Shown here: in pieces, positions 1 through 8,005 of the stretch
How positions within the stretch are numbered: the stretch's first letter is position 1
Layout: each line of letters opens with the position of its first letter
NCBI GenBank assembly: GCA_003963365.1
Contig: RXJG01000003.1
Coordinates: 276,167 to 340,166 of the forward strand
Direction of reading: 5' to 3'
DNA: 64,000 bases
DNA from: Sphingobacteriales bacterium
GTDB taxonomy: Bacteria > Bacteroidota > Bacteroidia > Chitinophagales > Chitinophagaceae
Made by a program: the position numbers and the translations under genes
The notes under the pieces: generated by a model
What the model saw: the letters and a program-made list of their open reading frames with translations, nothing else
What the model was told of the DNA's origin: nothing
The model's database searches: none

Positions 1-1404
1 GCTACTAAAACTATATTTTTAGAAAGTGCCTGGTTTAATCCCGTAACCATTCGTAAAACAAGTTTCCGTCACGGTTTACGTACGGATGCTGCTACAAGAT
101 TTGAAAAAGGTGTGGACATCAGTAATGCAGTAAACGTGGTGAAGAGAGCTATTTTACTGATGAAAGAAATTGCCGGTGGTGAAATTGCTGGTGAGGTAAT
201 TGATGTTTATCCCAATCCAAAACCAAGAAAAGAAGTAGCCATCAAAAATCACTACCTGAAAAAATTAAGTGGTAAAAACTATCATCCGGATACAGTAAAG
301 AAAATCTTAACCGGTTTAGGATTTGAAATTGTGAAAGAAGGCATTGATGAATTAAGGGTAAGTGTTCCCTATAGTAAACCTGATATCAGTTTACCCGCTG
401 ATATTGTAGAAGAAATTATGCGTATTGATGGTTATGATAATGTGGAGATACCAACTTTCATCACCATCTCTCCATCAACAGAAAATATGCAGCATGCTGT
501 TGCGTATAAAGAAAAGACTGCAAACTTTTTAGTGGGCGCCGGCTTCTATGAAATCTTCACCAACTCTATTACTAACAGCGCTTATTACAATGAAGAAGTA
601 TTAAGCAAAACGGTGAAGATGCTGAACAACCTCAGTGCTGAGCTGAATGTAATGCGTCCGTCTATGTTACAAACAGGGTTGGAAACTATCGGGCATAATC
701 TCAACCGTAAGAATAACGATCTCAGGTTTTTTGAATTCGGAAAAACGTATTCCACCTCTGCTCCTGGGAAATATGCAGAGAAAGACCATCTCTGTTTATA
801 CATCACCGGCATGAAAAGCGAAGACAACTGGAAAAAAGAAAACAGCAAAACCGATTTCTATTATCTGAAAGGAGTTGCCGGAAGTATTTTAAAAGTACTG
901 GGCATTCAATTATCTGAATTAATTGTATTTGAACACAGCGAATTGGATGCATGTTTGCAGGGTAAGTTCAATGGTGAAGTATTGTTTGAAATTGGTTCAG
1001 TAAAAAATAGAATATTGCAACAGTTCGATATTAAGCAGGCAGTTTATTATGCTGATTTTAACTGGCAGGCTTCACTGGATGCTTCTGCTAAATCAAAACT
1101 CAGCTATACAGAAATTCCTAAACTTCCTGCTGTACAAAGAGATTTATCGATGATCGTTGATAAGTCAGTAAAGTATGAACAGGTGGAGAAAGCTGCATTG
1201 GGCACCAAAATCAATCGCCTCAAAGAAGTAAATTTATTCGACATATTTGAAAGTGATAAATTAGGGGCGGGTAAAAAATCATTAGCCGTAAGTTTCACTT
1301 TCCGTGATGATGAAAAAACATTAACAGATAAAGAGATTGATGGAATGATGAGCAAGATTATGCAGGCTTTCGAAAAAGAATTCAACGCAGAAATAAGAAA
1401 GTAG
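1..1404 (+). CDS. pheT: Phenylalanyl-tRNA synthetase beta subunit, C-terminal part (5' end outside window)
   Basis: The reading frame is open from base 1, so the start lies to the left of the window; 467 C-terminal residues of a protein usually near 800 are present. The first residues contain the FRHGLRTDAATRFEKGVD stretch typical of the PheT B3/B4-to-B5 region. A B5 domain follows (about window residues 84-152, ending in VEEIMRIDGYDNVEIP), then the catalytic-like core, and at the end an FDX-ACB anticodon-binding domain (YTEIPKLPAVQRDLSMI onward). PheT pairs with PheS in the cytoplasm to charge tRNA-Phe. It is the first gene of a plus-strand series with the ZapB-like gene and zapA. Confidence 0.97.
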   Translation, partial: ATKTIFLESAWFNPVTIRKTSFRHGLRTDAATRFEKGVDISNAVNVVKRAILLMKEIAGGEIAGEVIDVYPNPKPRKEVAIKNHYLKKLSGKNYHPDTVKKILTGLGFEIVKEGIDELRVSVPYSKPDISLPADIVEEIMRIDGYDNVEIPTFITISPSTENMQHAVAYKEKTANFLVGAGFYEIFTNSITNSAYYNEEVLSKTVKMLNNLSAELNVMRPSMLQTGLETIGHNLNRKNNDLRFFEFGKTYSTSAPGKYAEKDHLCLYITGMKSEDNWKKENSKTDFYYLKGVAGSILKVLGIQLSELIVFEHSELDACLQGKFNGEVLFEIGSVKNRILQQFDIKQAVYYADFNWQASLDASAKSKLSYTEIPKLPAVQRDLSMIVDKSVKYEQVEKAALGTKINRLKEVNLFDIFESDKLGAGKKSLAVSFTFRDDEKTLTDKEIDGMMSKIMQAFEKEFNAEIRK

Positions 1405-1420
1405 CATATAAAATCAAAAG

Positions 1421-1489
1421 TCAAAATTAAAAAGTAAAAATAGAGTGTAGTATTATAATCATTTTTGAATTTTAACTTTTTAATTTTGA
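1421..1489. repeat. 15-bp perfect inverted repeat in the leader between pheT and the ZapB-like gene
   Basis: TCAAAATTAAAAAGT at 1421-1435 is the exact reverse complement of 1475-1489. The loop is 39 bases and the right arm ends 8 bases before the ATG at 1498. Both arms are built from short A/T-rich words and no T-run follows, so this does not look like a normal terminator. It belongs with the word-like leaders reported in the findings. Confidence 0.8.
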
Positions 1490-1497
1490 ATTCACAG

Positions 1498-1782
1498 ATG
1501 TCTTACGAAGAGCAAATAAAGCGCATTCAGCAAAAGTTGCAGCAGGTTGCAAAGAAGCAGGATACTGTGCAGAAGGAGAATGCCATGCTCAAAGATGAAG
1601 TTTCTAAATTCAAAAACGATAACCAGGATTTACGTCAGCAACTGGAAGTGCTGGAACTGCAGGTAAATATTTTAAAAACATCAGCCGGGCAACTGGAAGG
1701 AGAAGAGAAAAAAGAATTTGAACGAAAGATAAATTTCTTTGTGAAAGAATTAGACCGCTGTATTGCTATTTTAAGCCAGTAA
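1498..1782 (+). CDS. Small coiled-coil protein, ZapB-like candidate
   Basis: 94 residues, almost entirely heptad-patterned coiled coil (charged, Gln/Lys/Glu rich, with LRQQLEVLELQVNILK in the middle). The ATG at 1498 was chosen; the upstream TTG at 1465 would translate the A/T-rich inverted repeat. It sits between pheT and zapA. By size, composition and neighbourhood it could play the part of the coiled-coil division factor ZapB, which binds ZapA in enterobacteria, but I see no sequence signature that proves this. The role is inference. Confidence 0.8.
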   Translation: MSYEEQIKRIQQKLQQVAKKQDTVQKENAMLKDEVSKFKNDNQDLRQQLEVLELQVNILKTSAGQLEGEEKKEFERKINFFVKELDRCIAILSQ

Positions 1783-1786
1783 AAAG

Positions 1787-2041
1787 CTACACCCTTTTCA
1801 CCAATCGCATTTTTTGTTCATCAGAACCCTGAGACAGCTCAAGGGTGTAGACACCATATGGCAAGTCGTTGAGGCCACGCCAATAGTACATAAGTTTGGT
1901 AACAGTCGGTTCTGCTTCAACAGAGCAACAAATTTTTCCTTTATCATCAATCAGCACCGCTTTAACCGGTGATGTTAATGCATTTTCAAACTCCAATGTG
2001 AGTGAGTCGATAAAAACTGAGGATTTAACCTTTGCAAGCAT
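1787..2041 (-). CDS. 84-residue stand-alone protein resembling a type IX secretion C-terminal sorting domain
   Basis: The sequence has the layout of the Por_Secre_tail type A sorting domain: an N-terminal DSLTLEFE strand, a V-x-x-VLIDDKGK strand-turn, then GLNDLPYGVYTLEL and a basic end (MRLVKRV). In secreted cargo this module sits at the extreme C-terminus behind a signal peptide and a large cargo. Here there is neither, so the protein is expected to stay in the cytoplasm. It ends 4 bases from the stop of the convergent ZapB-like gene. Function unknown; the domain resemblance is by eye. Confidence 0.75.
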   Translation of the reverse strand: MLAKVKSSVFIDSLTLEFENALTSPVKAVLIDDKGKICCSVEAEPTVTKLMYYWRGLNDLPYGVYTLELSQGSDEQKMRLVKRV

Positions 2042-2193
2042 GGTTTCAATTTAAGCAGTTAGTTTTGCGGTGATTTCCTTTAAAGCCTGGTAAATTTTAC
2101 AGGATGGATTATAAAAAACTTACTTACTTTGGGTTAATGGAGAAAAGGCTTTGAATTGAATGGGATGCGTAAGGTAGAAAACGATTTTGAATT

Positions 2194-2481
2194 ATGCAAG
2201 AGTTAATACCAATAAATATTGTAATTGGAGACAGGACCTACCGGGTGAAGGTTAGTCCGGGTGATGAAGAGGTGGTAAGAAAGACTATCAAAATCATCAA
2301 CGATAAGATCGTTGAGTTCAAAACAAATTTTGCCGGTAAGGATATGCAGGACTACATCTCCATGGTACTGATCTGGTACGCTACACAGGTAGCTGAAAAT
2401 AAAAATGGAGCCGGTATGGACGATGCCTCTATAACAGATTCGCTTAAGAAGCTTGAATTACAATTAGACAAACTGCTTTAA
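2194..2481 (+). CDS. zapA: Cell division protein ZapA
   Basis: 95 residues, the usual length of ZapA. The N-terminal half has the family pattern (IPINIVIGDRTYRVKV, then EVVRKTIKIINDKI), followed by a helix (DYISMVLIWYATQVAE) and a short coiled coil at the C-terminus. ZapA cross-links FtsZ filaments at mid-cell. It lies between the ZapB-like gene and rny. Confidence 0.9.
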   Translation: MQELIPINIVIGDRTYRVKVSPGDEEVVRKTIKIINDKIVEFKTNFAGKDMQDYISMVLIWYATQVAENKNGAGMDDASITDSLKKLELQLDKLL

Positions 2482-2639
2482 TAAACTCATTGTATTGAAA
2501 TTTTTGGTCATAATTCCCATCCAAACAAGGATTTAGCAGACTAATTTCGTATTTTCGCCAACTAACGTCTCACTCATGGAAAAGAGCCATATGGAGAGAT
2601 TGCACATAATATCAGGAAAAAATAAACTGTTTACAAAAA

Positions 2640-4187
2640 ATGGAACCCAACTTATTAGCTTATATAATTGGTGGAATTGCCCTCATCGCCGGGATAGTGG
2701 CGGGTAAATTTATTTTCGCCAAGAATACCAAAAAACAGGTAGAAGAAGCAGAAGAACAATCCCGTAGAATTATTGCAGATGCTCAATTACAGTCCGAAAC
2801 CCTTAAAAAAGAAAAGCTTCTCGAAGCCAAGGAAAAATTTGTTCAGTTAAAAGCTGAACATGATAAAGATGTGCTTGAACGTAACCGCAAAATCAGCGAT
2901 TCCGAAAACCGTATCAAGCAAAAAGAGCAATCCATCAATCAAAAGATTGAAAACCTGGAGAAGCAGGTAAAAGAAAACCTCAATCGCCAGATTGAAGTGG
3001 TAAACCTCAAGCGAACAGAACTCGAAAGACACCAGGAAGAGCATATCCGCCGTCTCGAAAAAATTGCCGGTCTGTCTGCTGATGAAGCAAAAGCCCAGTT
3101 AATCGAAAGCCTCAAACAGGAAGCTCACACACAGGCTTTGGCATTACAGCAGGAGATTATTGAAGATGCCAAACAAAAGGCCGCTAAAGATGCCCGTAAA
3201 ATTGTAATTCAAACCATACAGCGTACAGCTGCCGAGCAAACCATTGAAAATACCGTAACTGTTTTCAACCTGGAAAGTGATGAAATAAAAGGCCAGATTA
3301 TTGGTCGTGAAGGACGTAATATCCGTGCTATTGAAGCAGCCACTGGTGTTGATTTAGTGGTAGATGATACCCCGGAAGCCATTGTCCTTTCTTCCTTCGA
3401 TCCGCTTCGCAGGGAAATTGCCCGTTTGAGTTTGCAAAGACTGGTGGCAGATGGACGCATTCACCCGGCCCGTATTGAAGAAGTAGTGGAAAAAACCCGT
3501 AAGCAATTAGAAGACCAGGTGGTGGAAATTGGTGAAAGGGCGGTAATTGAACTGGGCATTCACGGATTACATAAGGAATTAGTTCGTATAGTGGGTAAAA
3601 TGCGTTTCCGTTCATCCTACGGACAAAACCTGCTCATGCACAGCCGGGAAGTTGCCAACCTCTGCGGCATTATGGCCAGTGAATTAGGTATGAATCCCAA
3701 GCTGGCAAAACGTGCCGGTTTGTTACACGATATTGGCAAAGTACCCGATGAGGAAACTGAATTAAGTCATGCTTTATTGGGAGCCAAGCTGGCTGAAAAA
3801 TATGGTGAAAACCCGGCGGTTGTAAATGCCATTGGTGCACACCACGATGAGATGGAAATGCAGTATGTAATCTCACCCATTGTGCAGGCTTGTGATGCCA
3901 TTAGCGGCGCCAGACCGGGTGCCCGAAGGGAAATTATGCAACAGTACCTTCAACGTATTAAAGACCTGGAGAATTTAGCTTTGGCTTACCAGGGAGTAGA
4001 AAAAGCATATGCCATACAGGCTGGCCGTGAACTGAGGGTTATTGTGGAGGCAGATAAAGTAACCGATGTGGACAGTGACAAACTTTCCTTTGACATTGCC
4101 CAAAAAATACAAACCGATATGGTTTACCCGGGGCAAATTAAAGTAACGGTTATCCGTGAAAAGAGAGCAGTGAATGTAGCCAGATAA
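2640..4187 (+). CDS. rny: Ribonuclease Y
   Basis: 515 residues, full length for RNase Y. Layout: one N-terminal membrane helix ([20 protein letters not shown]), a long coiled coil to about residue 200, a KH domain ([20 protein letters not shown], about 218-280) and an HD domain with [13 protein letters not shown] carrying the metal-binding His-Asp pair. It is a membrane-bound endoribonuclease that starts mRNA decay. The ATG at 2640 gives the membrane helix at once, the family norm. A strong hairpin terminator follows at 4209. Confidence 0.97.
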   Translation: MEPNLLAYIIGGIALIAGIVAGKFIFAKNTKKQVEEAEEQSRRIIADAQLQSETLKKEKLLEAKEKFVQLKAEHDKDVLERNRKISDSENRIKQKEQSINQKIENLEKQVKENLNRQIEVVNLKRTELERHQEEHIRRLEKIAGLSADEAKAQLIESLKQEAHTQALALQQEIIEDAKQKAAKDARKIVIQTIQRTAAEQTIENTVTVFNLESDEIKGQIIGREGRNIRAIEAATGVDLVVDDTPEAIVLSSFDPLRREIARLSLQRLVADGRIHPARIEEVVEKTRKQLEDQVVEIGERAVIELGIHGLHKELVRIVGKMRFRSSYGQNLLMHSREVANLCGIMASELGMNPKLAKRAGLLHDIGKVPDEETELSHALLGAKLAEKYGENPAVVNAIGAHHDEMEMQYVISPIVQACDAISGARPGARREIMQQYLQRIKDLENLALAYQGVEKAYAIQAGRELRVIVEADKVTDVDSDKLSFDIAQKIQTDMVYPGQIKVTVIREKRAVNVAR

Positions 4188-4208
4188 AAAATAAACTTAA
4201 TATTTTAT

Positions 4209-4250
4209 CAAGGGCAGGCCGGTTACAACTGAACCTGCCCTTGTAATTTT
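4209..4250 (+). terminator. Terminator after rny
   Basis: CAAGGGCAGG at 4209-4218 pairs perfectly with 4234-4243 over a 15-base loop, followed by an AT-rich T-containing tail. Confidence 0.8.
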
Positions 4251-4279
4251 AAAAGAAGGGTAAATATTTATCTCTTTAA

Positions 4280-4311
4280 TTTGGCAAATAGCCATCCGGC
4301 CATTACCTTTG
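4280..4311 (+). promoter_or_regulatory. Bacteroidota-type promoter of rplS
   Basis: TTTG at 4280-4283 and TACCTTTG at 4304-4311 match the -33 TTTG and -7 TAnnTTTG consensus with a 20-base spacer. This is the clearest promoter in the window. The leader to the ATG at 4333 would be about 17 bases. Confidence 0.8.
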
Positions 4312-4332
4312 CACTCCTTAAATTTTTAAGTC

Positions 4333-4695
4333 ATGAACGCAGCCGTAGCTTTTGTACACGAGCAATTGACAGCTAAAAAAGAATTCCCGAGGTTTAAAGC
4401 GGGTGATAACATCACTGTAAATTATAAGATTATTGAAGGTGGTAAAGAACGTATCCAGGGTTTCCGTGGTGATGTTATTAAGCGCCAGGGACAAGGGGCT
4501 ACTGCTACTTTTACCGTACGTAAAATGAGCGATAGTGTAGGTGTGGAAAGAACTTTCCCTCTTTTCTCTCCAAATATTGATTCTATTGAGCTGAACAAAT
4601 CAGGCCGTGTTCGCCGTTCTAAACTTTTTTACCTGCGTAATCGTAGCGGTAAAAGTGCAAGGATTAAGGAAAAACGCATGGCTATTGAAGCTTAA
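4333..4695 (+). CDS. rplS: 50S ribosomal protein L19
   Basis: 120 residues. The central DNITVNYKIIEGGKERIQ and FRGDVIKRQGQG strands and the basic RVRRSKLFYLRNRSGKSARIKEK end are typical of L19, which sits at the 30S-50S interface. It is a single transcription unit with its own promoter and terminator. Confidence 0.97.
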   Translation: MNAAVAFVHEQLTAKKEFPRFKAGDNITVNYKIIEGGKERIQGFRGDVIKRQGQGATATFTVRKMSDSVGVERTFPLFSPNIDSIELNKSGRVRRSKLFYLRNRSGKSARIKEKRMAIEA

Positions 4696-4717
4696 TTGTC
4701 AATTTTTAAAATATTTT

Positions 4718-4748
4718 AAAGGGAATCTTACGGGTTCCCTTTCTTTTT
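4718..4748 (+). terminator. Terminator after rplS
   Basis: AAAGGGAA at 4718-4725 pairs with TTCCCTTT at 4735-4742 over a 9-base loop, with a T-run at 4744-4748. Confidence 0.85.
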
Positions 4749-4757
4749 GGTTCAATT

Positions 4758-4794
4758 TTTGTCTTTTATAATTCAATTTAGAAGCTTATATTTG
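4758..4794 (+). promoter_or_regulatory. Probable promoter of the 39-residue lipoprotein gene
   Basis: TATATTTG at 4787-4794 fits the -7 consensus. A TTTG lies at 4758-4761 with a rather long 25-base spacer, so the -33 assignment is weak. The leader would be about 85 bases. Confidence 0.55.
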
Positions 4795-4883
4795 TATCCC
4801 TCCCTACGAAAGCCGTTTCACTATTTTCCATTTTCCTTCCGTTGAAAGAACCCTGCCCTTGCAAACTTTAAAAAATTACTCAA

Positions 4884-5003
4884 ATGAAAAAGGTTCTTGC
4901 AGCAATAATTATTCTTGCTTTTGTAGCAACATCCTGTAACCGCAGTGTTACCGTTCAGCAGGCTGCTAATGGTAAAGGAAGATGTGGATGGCACCTCAGA
5001 TAA
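4884..5003 (+). CDS. Very small lipoprotein, 39 residues
   Basis: ATG at 4884 opens a lipoprotein signal peptide, MKKVLAAIIILAFVATSC, with a lipobox at ATSC (predicted lipidated Cys at residue 18). Only 21 residues follow, ending GRCGWHLR with a second Cys. It has its own -7 box upstream and the next gene's promoter behind. It would be an envelope lipoprotein. I do not recognise a family; the signal peptide, lipobox and isolated setting are the support for a real gene. Confidence 0.75.
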   Translation: MKKVLAAIIILAFVATSCNRSVTVQQAANGKGRCGWHLR

Positions 5004-5057
5004 ATTCCATTTTTGTTTCGTTATTAGCAGGTTAAAGCACAGTTTATTACTTTTCTT

Positions 5058-5092
5058 TTTGTAGAAAGTAAATGAATTAAACTTTACCTTTG
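5058..5092 (+). promoter_or_regulatory. Promoter of tatA
   Basis: TTTG at 5058-5061 and TACCTTTG at 5085-5092 with a 23-base spacer. The leader to the ATG at 5118 would be about 20 bases. Confidence 0.7.
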
Positions 5093-5117
5093 CTCCTCAC
5101 TTAAATTATTACACAAC

Positions 5118-5378
5118 ATGTTTTCATCTGATAGTTTGCTGTTAATTGGCGCCCCCACTGGTTGGGAGTGGATTATTATCGTTGTAGCCGTACTGGTTTT
5201 ATTTGGCGGAAAAAAAATCCCTGAATTTATGCGGGGTATTGGTAAGGGTATCCGTGAGTTTAATGACGCTAAAGAGAATGTAAAAAAAGAAATTGAAACT
5301 GGCATGACTGAAAAAGATAAAGACGAAGAAATCAGACGTCTTAAACAACAGTTGGAGGAAAAGAACGCTGCTCAATAA
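5118..5378 (+). CDS. tatA: Sec-independent protein translocase subunit TatA/E
   Basis: 86 residues with the TatA layout: a short periplasmic N-terminus, one membrane helix (GWEWIIIVVAVLVLF), the FGGKKIPEFMRGIGKG amphipathic helix and a charged C-terminal tail. TatA forms the pore of the twin-arginine export system with TatC, which is not in this window. Confidence 0.93.
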   Translation: MFSSDSLLLIGAPTGWEWIIIVVAVLVLFGGKKIPEFMRGIGKGIREFNDAKENVKKEIETGMTEKDKDEEIRRLKQQLEEKNAAQ

Positions 5379-5410
5379 GCAGTTTCAATAAAACGATTTT
5401 TAAAACTTAT

Positions 5411-5460
5411 TTTCGGCTAAAGCGCAGTCATTAACATGATTGTTCTTTGGCCGAATTTTT
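5411..5460 (+). terminator. Terminator after tatA
   Basis: TTCGGCTAAAG at 5412-5422 pairs with CTTTGGCCGAA at 5445-5455 (one G-U), with a T-run at 5456-5460. The reverse complement resembles the hairpin at 11283-11325 (see findings). Confidence 0.8.
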
Positions 5461-5476
5461 AAATAGATAACCCTTC

Positions 5477-6919
5477 ATGTTTTCTTTTAGTTCAATAGAA
5501 GCATATCAGCAGCAATTAAAGGCAGGAATAATAACCTGCGCTGATGCAGTTAATTTCTATTTGGGAGAAATTAATAAAAGAAAAAACCTGAATGCTTTTA
5601 TTGAAGTGTTTGCCGAAGAAGCTTTACAAAAAGCAAAAGCTTTGGATGCTAAAAGAAAAAATGGAGAAACCATTGGCAAACTACACGGGGTAGTTATAGG
5701 AATTAAAGATGTAATCTGTTACAAAGGACATGATGTATCTGCTTCTTCTAATATTTTAAAAGGATTTAAATCCATATACTCAGCCACTGCTATTCAAAAG
5801 TTGCTGGATGAAGAAGCCATCATCATCGGCAATCTCAACTGCGACGAATTTGCCATGGGTTCCACCAATGAAAATTCATCGTACGGAAATGTTTTGAATG
5901 CATTGGATGAAGCAAGAGTACCTGGTGGCTCATCAGGTGGTTCTGCCGTTGCTGTACAAGCTGGCTTATGCATGGTGAGTTTAGGCAGTGATACAGGAGG
6001 CTCTGTTCGCCAACCAGCAGATTTTTGTGGTATTGTTGGATTAAAACCAACTTATGGAAGAATATCCAGGTATGGTTTGATTGCTTATGCTTCTTCCTTT
6101 GACCAGATAGGTGTATTTGGAAATAACATTCCGGATGTTGCCAGAGTATTAGAAGTAATTTCAGGTGCAGATGATTTTGACAGTACTGTTTCTTCTTTAC
6201 CCGTTGAAAATTATACAAGCCAATTAAATAACAGTAATAAGAAATATAAAATTGCTTATTTCAACGAAGCGTTAGACCACCCTGGTTTGGATAAAGAAAT
6301 CAGTCATCAAATAAAAGGTTTTACTGAGCAGTTAAAAAAAGACGGTCATACTGTTGAACCAGTGGTATTTGAATACATTGATTACATCGTTCCCGCTTAT
6401 TATGTACTCACCACTGCAGAAGCATCTTCTAACTTGTCAAGGTTTGATGGCGTTAAGTATGGCTATCGTACGCCGGATAAAAATGTTGATTTAACTGAAT
6501 TCTATAAACAAACCCGTTCACAGGGTTTTGGTAAAGAAGTAAAGCGTCGTATTATGCTTGGTACTTTTGTATTGAGTGCCGGTTATTATGATGCCTATTT
6601 TACCAGGGCACAGCAGGTTAGGCAATTACTGGTACAAAAAACAAATGAAGTATTTAAAGATTATGATGCTATCCTGATGCCAACCGTTCCTGCTACAGCA
6701 TTTAAGATTGGGGAGAAAATGGATGACCCAATAGCCATGTATATTGCTGATATCTATACGGTTTTTGCCAATCTGGTAGGGATACCGGGCATTTCTATCC
6801 CATTATTTAAACATTCCAATAACATGCCTTTTGGTCTGCAGGTTATGACCAAAAGATTTGATGAGTTATCTTTGATGCAACTTTCGCATCAGCTGATGCA
6901 ACAATATAAAGTGAACTAA
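5477..6919 (+). CDS. gatA: Aspartyl/glutamyl-tRNA amidotransferase subunit A
   Basis: 480 residues, full length. The amidase signature is complete: the Lys of IGIKDVI, then GGSSGGSAVAVQAGL and SLGSDTGGSVRQPADFCG with the catalytic Ser-cisSer-Lys residues. GatA releases ammonia from glutamine, which GatB uses to convert Glu-tRNA-Gln to Gln-tRNA-Gln. No gatB or gatC lies nearby, so the complex is encoded at separate loci. A lytic transglycosylase gene follows after 21 bases. Confidence 0.96.
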   Translation: MFSFSSIEAYQQQLKAGIITCADAVNFYLGEINKRKNLNAFIEVFAEEALQKAKALDAKRKNGETIGKLHGVVIGIKDVICYKGHDVSASSNILKGFKSIYSATAIQKLLDEEAIIIGNLNCDEFAMGSTNENSSYGNVLNALDEARVPGGSSGGSAVAVQAGLCMVSLGSDTGGSVRQPADFCGIVGLKPTYGRISRYGLIAYASSFDQIGVFGNNIPDVARVLEVISGADDFDSTVSSLPVENYTSQLNNSNKKYKIAYFNEALDHPGLDKEISHQIKGFTEQLKKDGHTVEPVVFEYIDYIVPAYYVLTTAEASSNLSRFDGVKYGYRTPDKNVDLTEFYKQTRSQGFGKEVKRRIMLGTFVLSAGYYDAYFTRAQQVRQLLVQKTNEVFKDYDAILMPTVPATAFKIGEKMDDPIAMYIADIYTVFANLVGIPGISIPLFKHSNNMPFGLQVMTKRFDELSLMQLSHQLMQQYKVN

Positions 6920-6940
6920 CCGGTTTGTGGATTAATTTTT

Positions 6941-8005
6941 ATGAAGATGAAAAAACTTTTATTGTTTGTTTTTATTCTCAATGCCGTTACAACGATTGTT
7001 GCGGCCCAGCCATCACAAGATACCACGCCACTTAGTGCGAATGTTGCCAAATATGGTTTCTCCTCTTTATTCAAATCAGAAAACTTCAATCAAAACACAG
7101 ATTACAAAACGCAACTGCATCCCATGGCATGGGGTTTTGTACAGGATTATATAAAAGTTCACCAGAAGGGTTTGGAGAAAATGAAAGGATGGGGTCTTCC
7201 TTATTTCCTGATGATTGAAAGTGTTTTGACTCAATACCGGTTACCCAAAGAATTAAAATACCTCGCAGTTATTGAAAGTAATTTGAAAAATTATGCTGAG
7301 TCATGGGTTGGAGCCAGAGGGCCCTGGCAATTTATGCCTTATACTGCCAGAGAGTATGGATTGAATGTAAACCGCTGGGTGGATGAAAGAGTAGATTACT
7401 ATAAAAGTACTCATGCAGCTGCTAAATATCTCAATAACCTGTATAAAGATTTAAATGACTGGCTACTGGTAGTGGCTGCCTACAATGGCGGACCTGCCAA
7501 TGTATATTCAGCGATCCGAAAGGCTGGCAGCAGGGATTTTTGGAAACTGCAATATTACTTGCCTGCCGAATCAAGAGAACATGTAAAAAAATTTATTGCC
7601 ACACATTACATAATGGAAGGCAAAGGTGGAGTAACAACAACGATAAATGACGGGACAAATAAAGTTGACAGCCTGGGTACGGCTGTTAAAGAAGATCCGA
7701 ACGTAGACAAATTAACCATCACCGGTCGTTACAGTTCTGTAGTGATTGCCAAAAACCTGCTGATGGATATGAACAGGTTTAATGAACTGAATCCGGGCTT
7801 TGATGCAGGTATTGCCAGTGCTTCCAACAGTTATGATTTGCGATTACCAAAAGAAAAAATGAAAGTTTTTATTGCCAATAAAAACGCTATCCTCAATGAA
7901 TCTGTTCAATTGCTGGTAAACTTTTATGGCGATGAAGGAATGAAAACAATCTATCCAAAACTGGAGAGATTAGAACAATCAAAAAAAACCGGTAAGAAAA
8001 ACTAA
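6941..8005 (+). CDS. Exported lytic transglycosylase, MltD-like
   Basis: 354 residues with a signal peptide ending near VAAQ. The SLT (GH23) domain covers about residues 75-225: the catalytic Glu lies in YLAVIESNLK, followed by GARGPWQFMPYTA, DERVDYYKSTHAAAKYL and VVAAYNGGPANV. MltD usually has LysM repeats at the C-terminus; here only a weak LysM-like stretch (LLMDMNRFNELNPGF) is seen. The enzyme cleaves peptidoglycan glycan strands in the periplasm. The stop overlaps the stop of the convergent pabB gene. Confidence 0.9.
   Translation: MKMKKLLLFVFILNAVTTIVAAQPSQDTTPLSANVAKYGFSSLFKSENFNQNTDYKTQLHPMAWGFVQDYIKVHQKGLEKMKGWGLPYFLMIESVLTQYRLPKELKYLAVIESNLKNYAESWVGARGPWQFMPYTAREYGLNVNRWVDERVDYYKSTHAAAKYLNNLYKDLNDWLLVVAAYNGGPANVYSAIRKAGSRDFWKLQYYLPAESREHVKKFIATHYIMEGKGGVTTTINDGTNKVDSLGTAVKEDPNVDKLTITGRYSSVVIAKNLLMDMNRFNELNPGFDAGIASASNSYDLRLPKEKMKVFIANKNAILNESVQLLVNFYGDEGMKTIYPKLERLEQSKKTGKKN

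Noticed and set aside
2482..2639. Possible 6S RNA between zapA and rny
   Set aside because: 6S RNA lies next to zapA in some bacteria, but the 158 bases here show no long near-continuous hairpin with a central bulge.
2576..2707. Small ORF overlapping the rny start in another frame
   Set aside because: 43 residues, no recognisable pattern, overlaps the first 67 bases of rny; a regulatory uORF is possible but nothing supports it.
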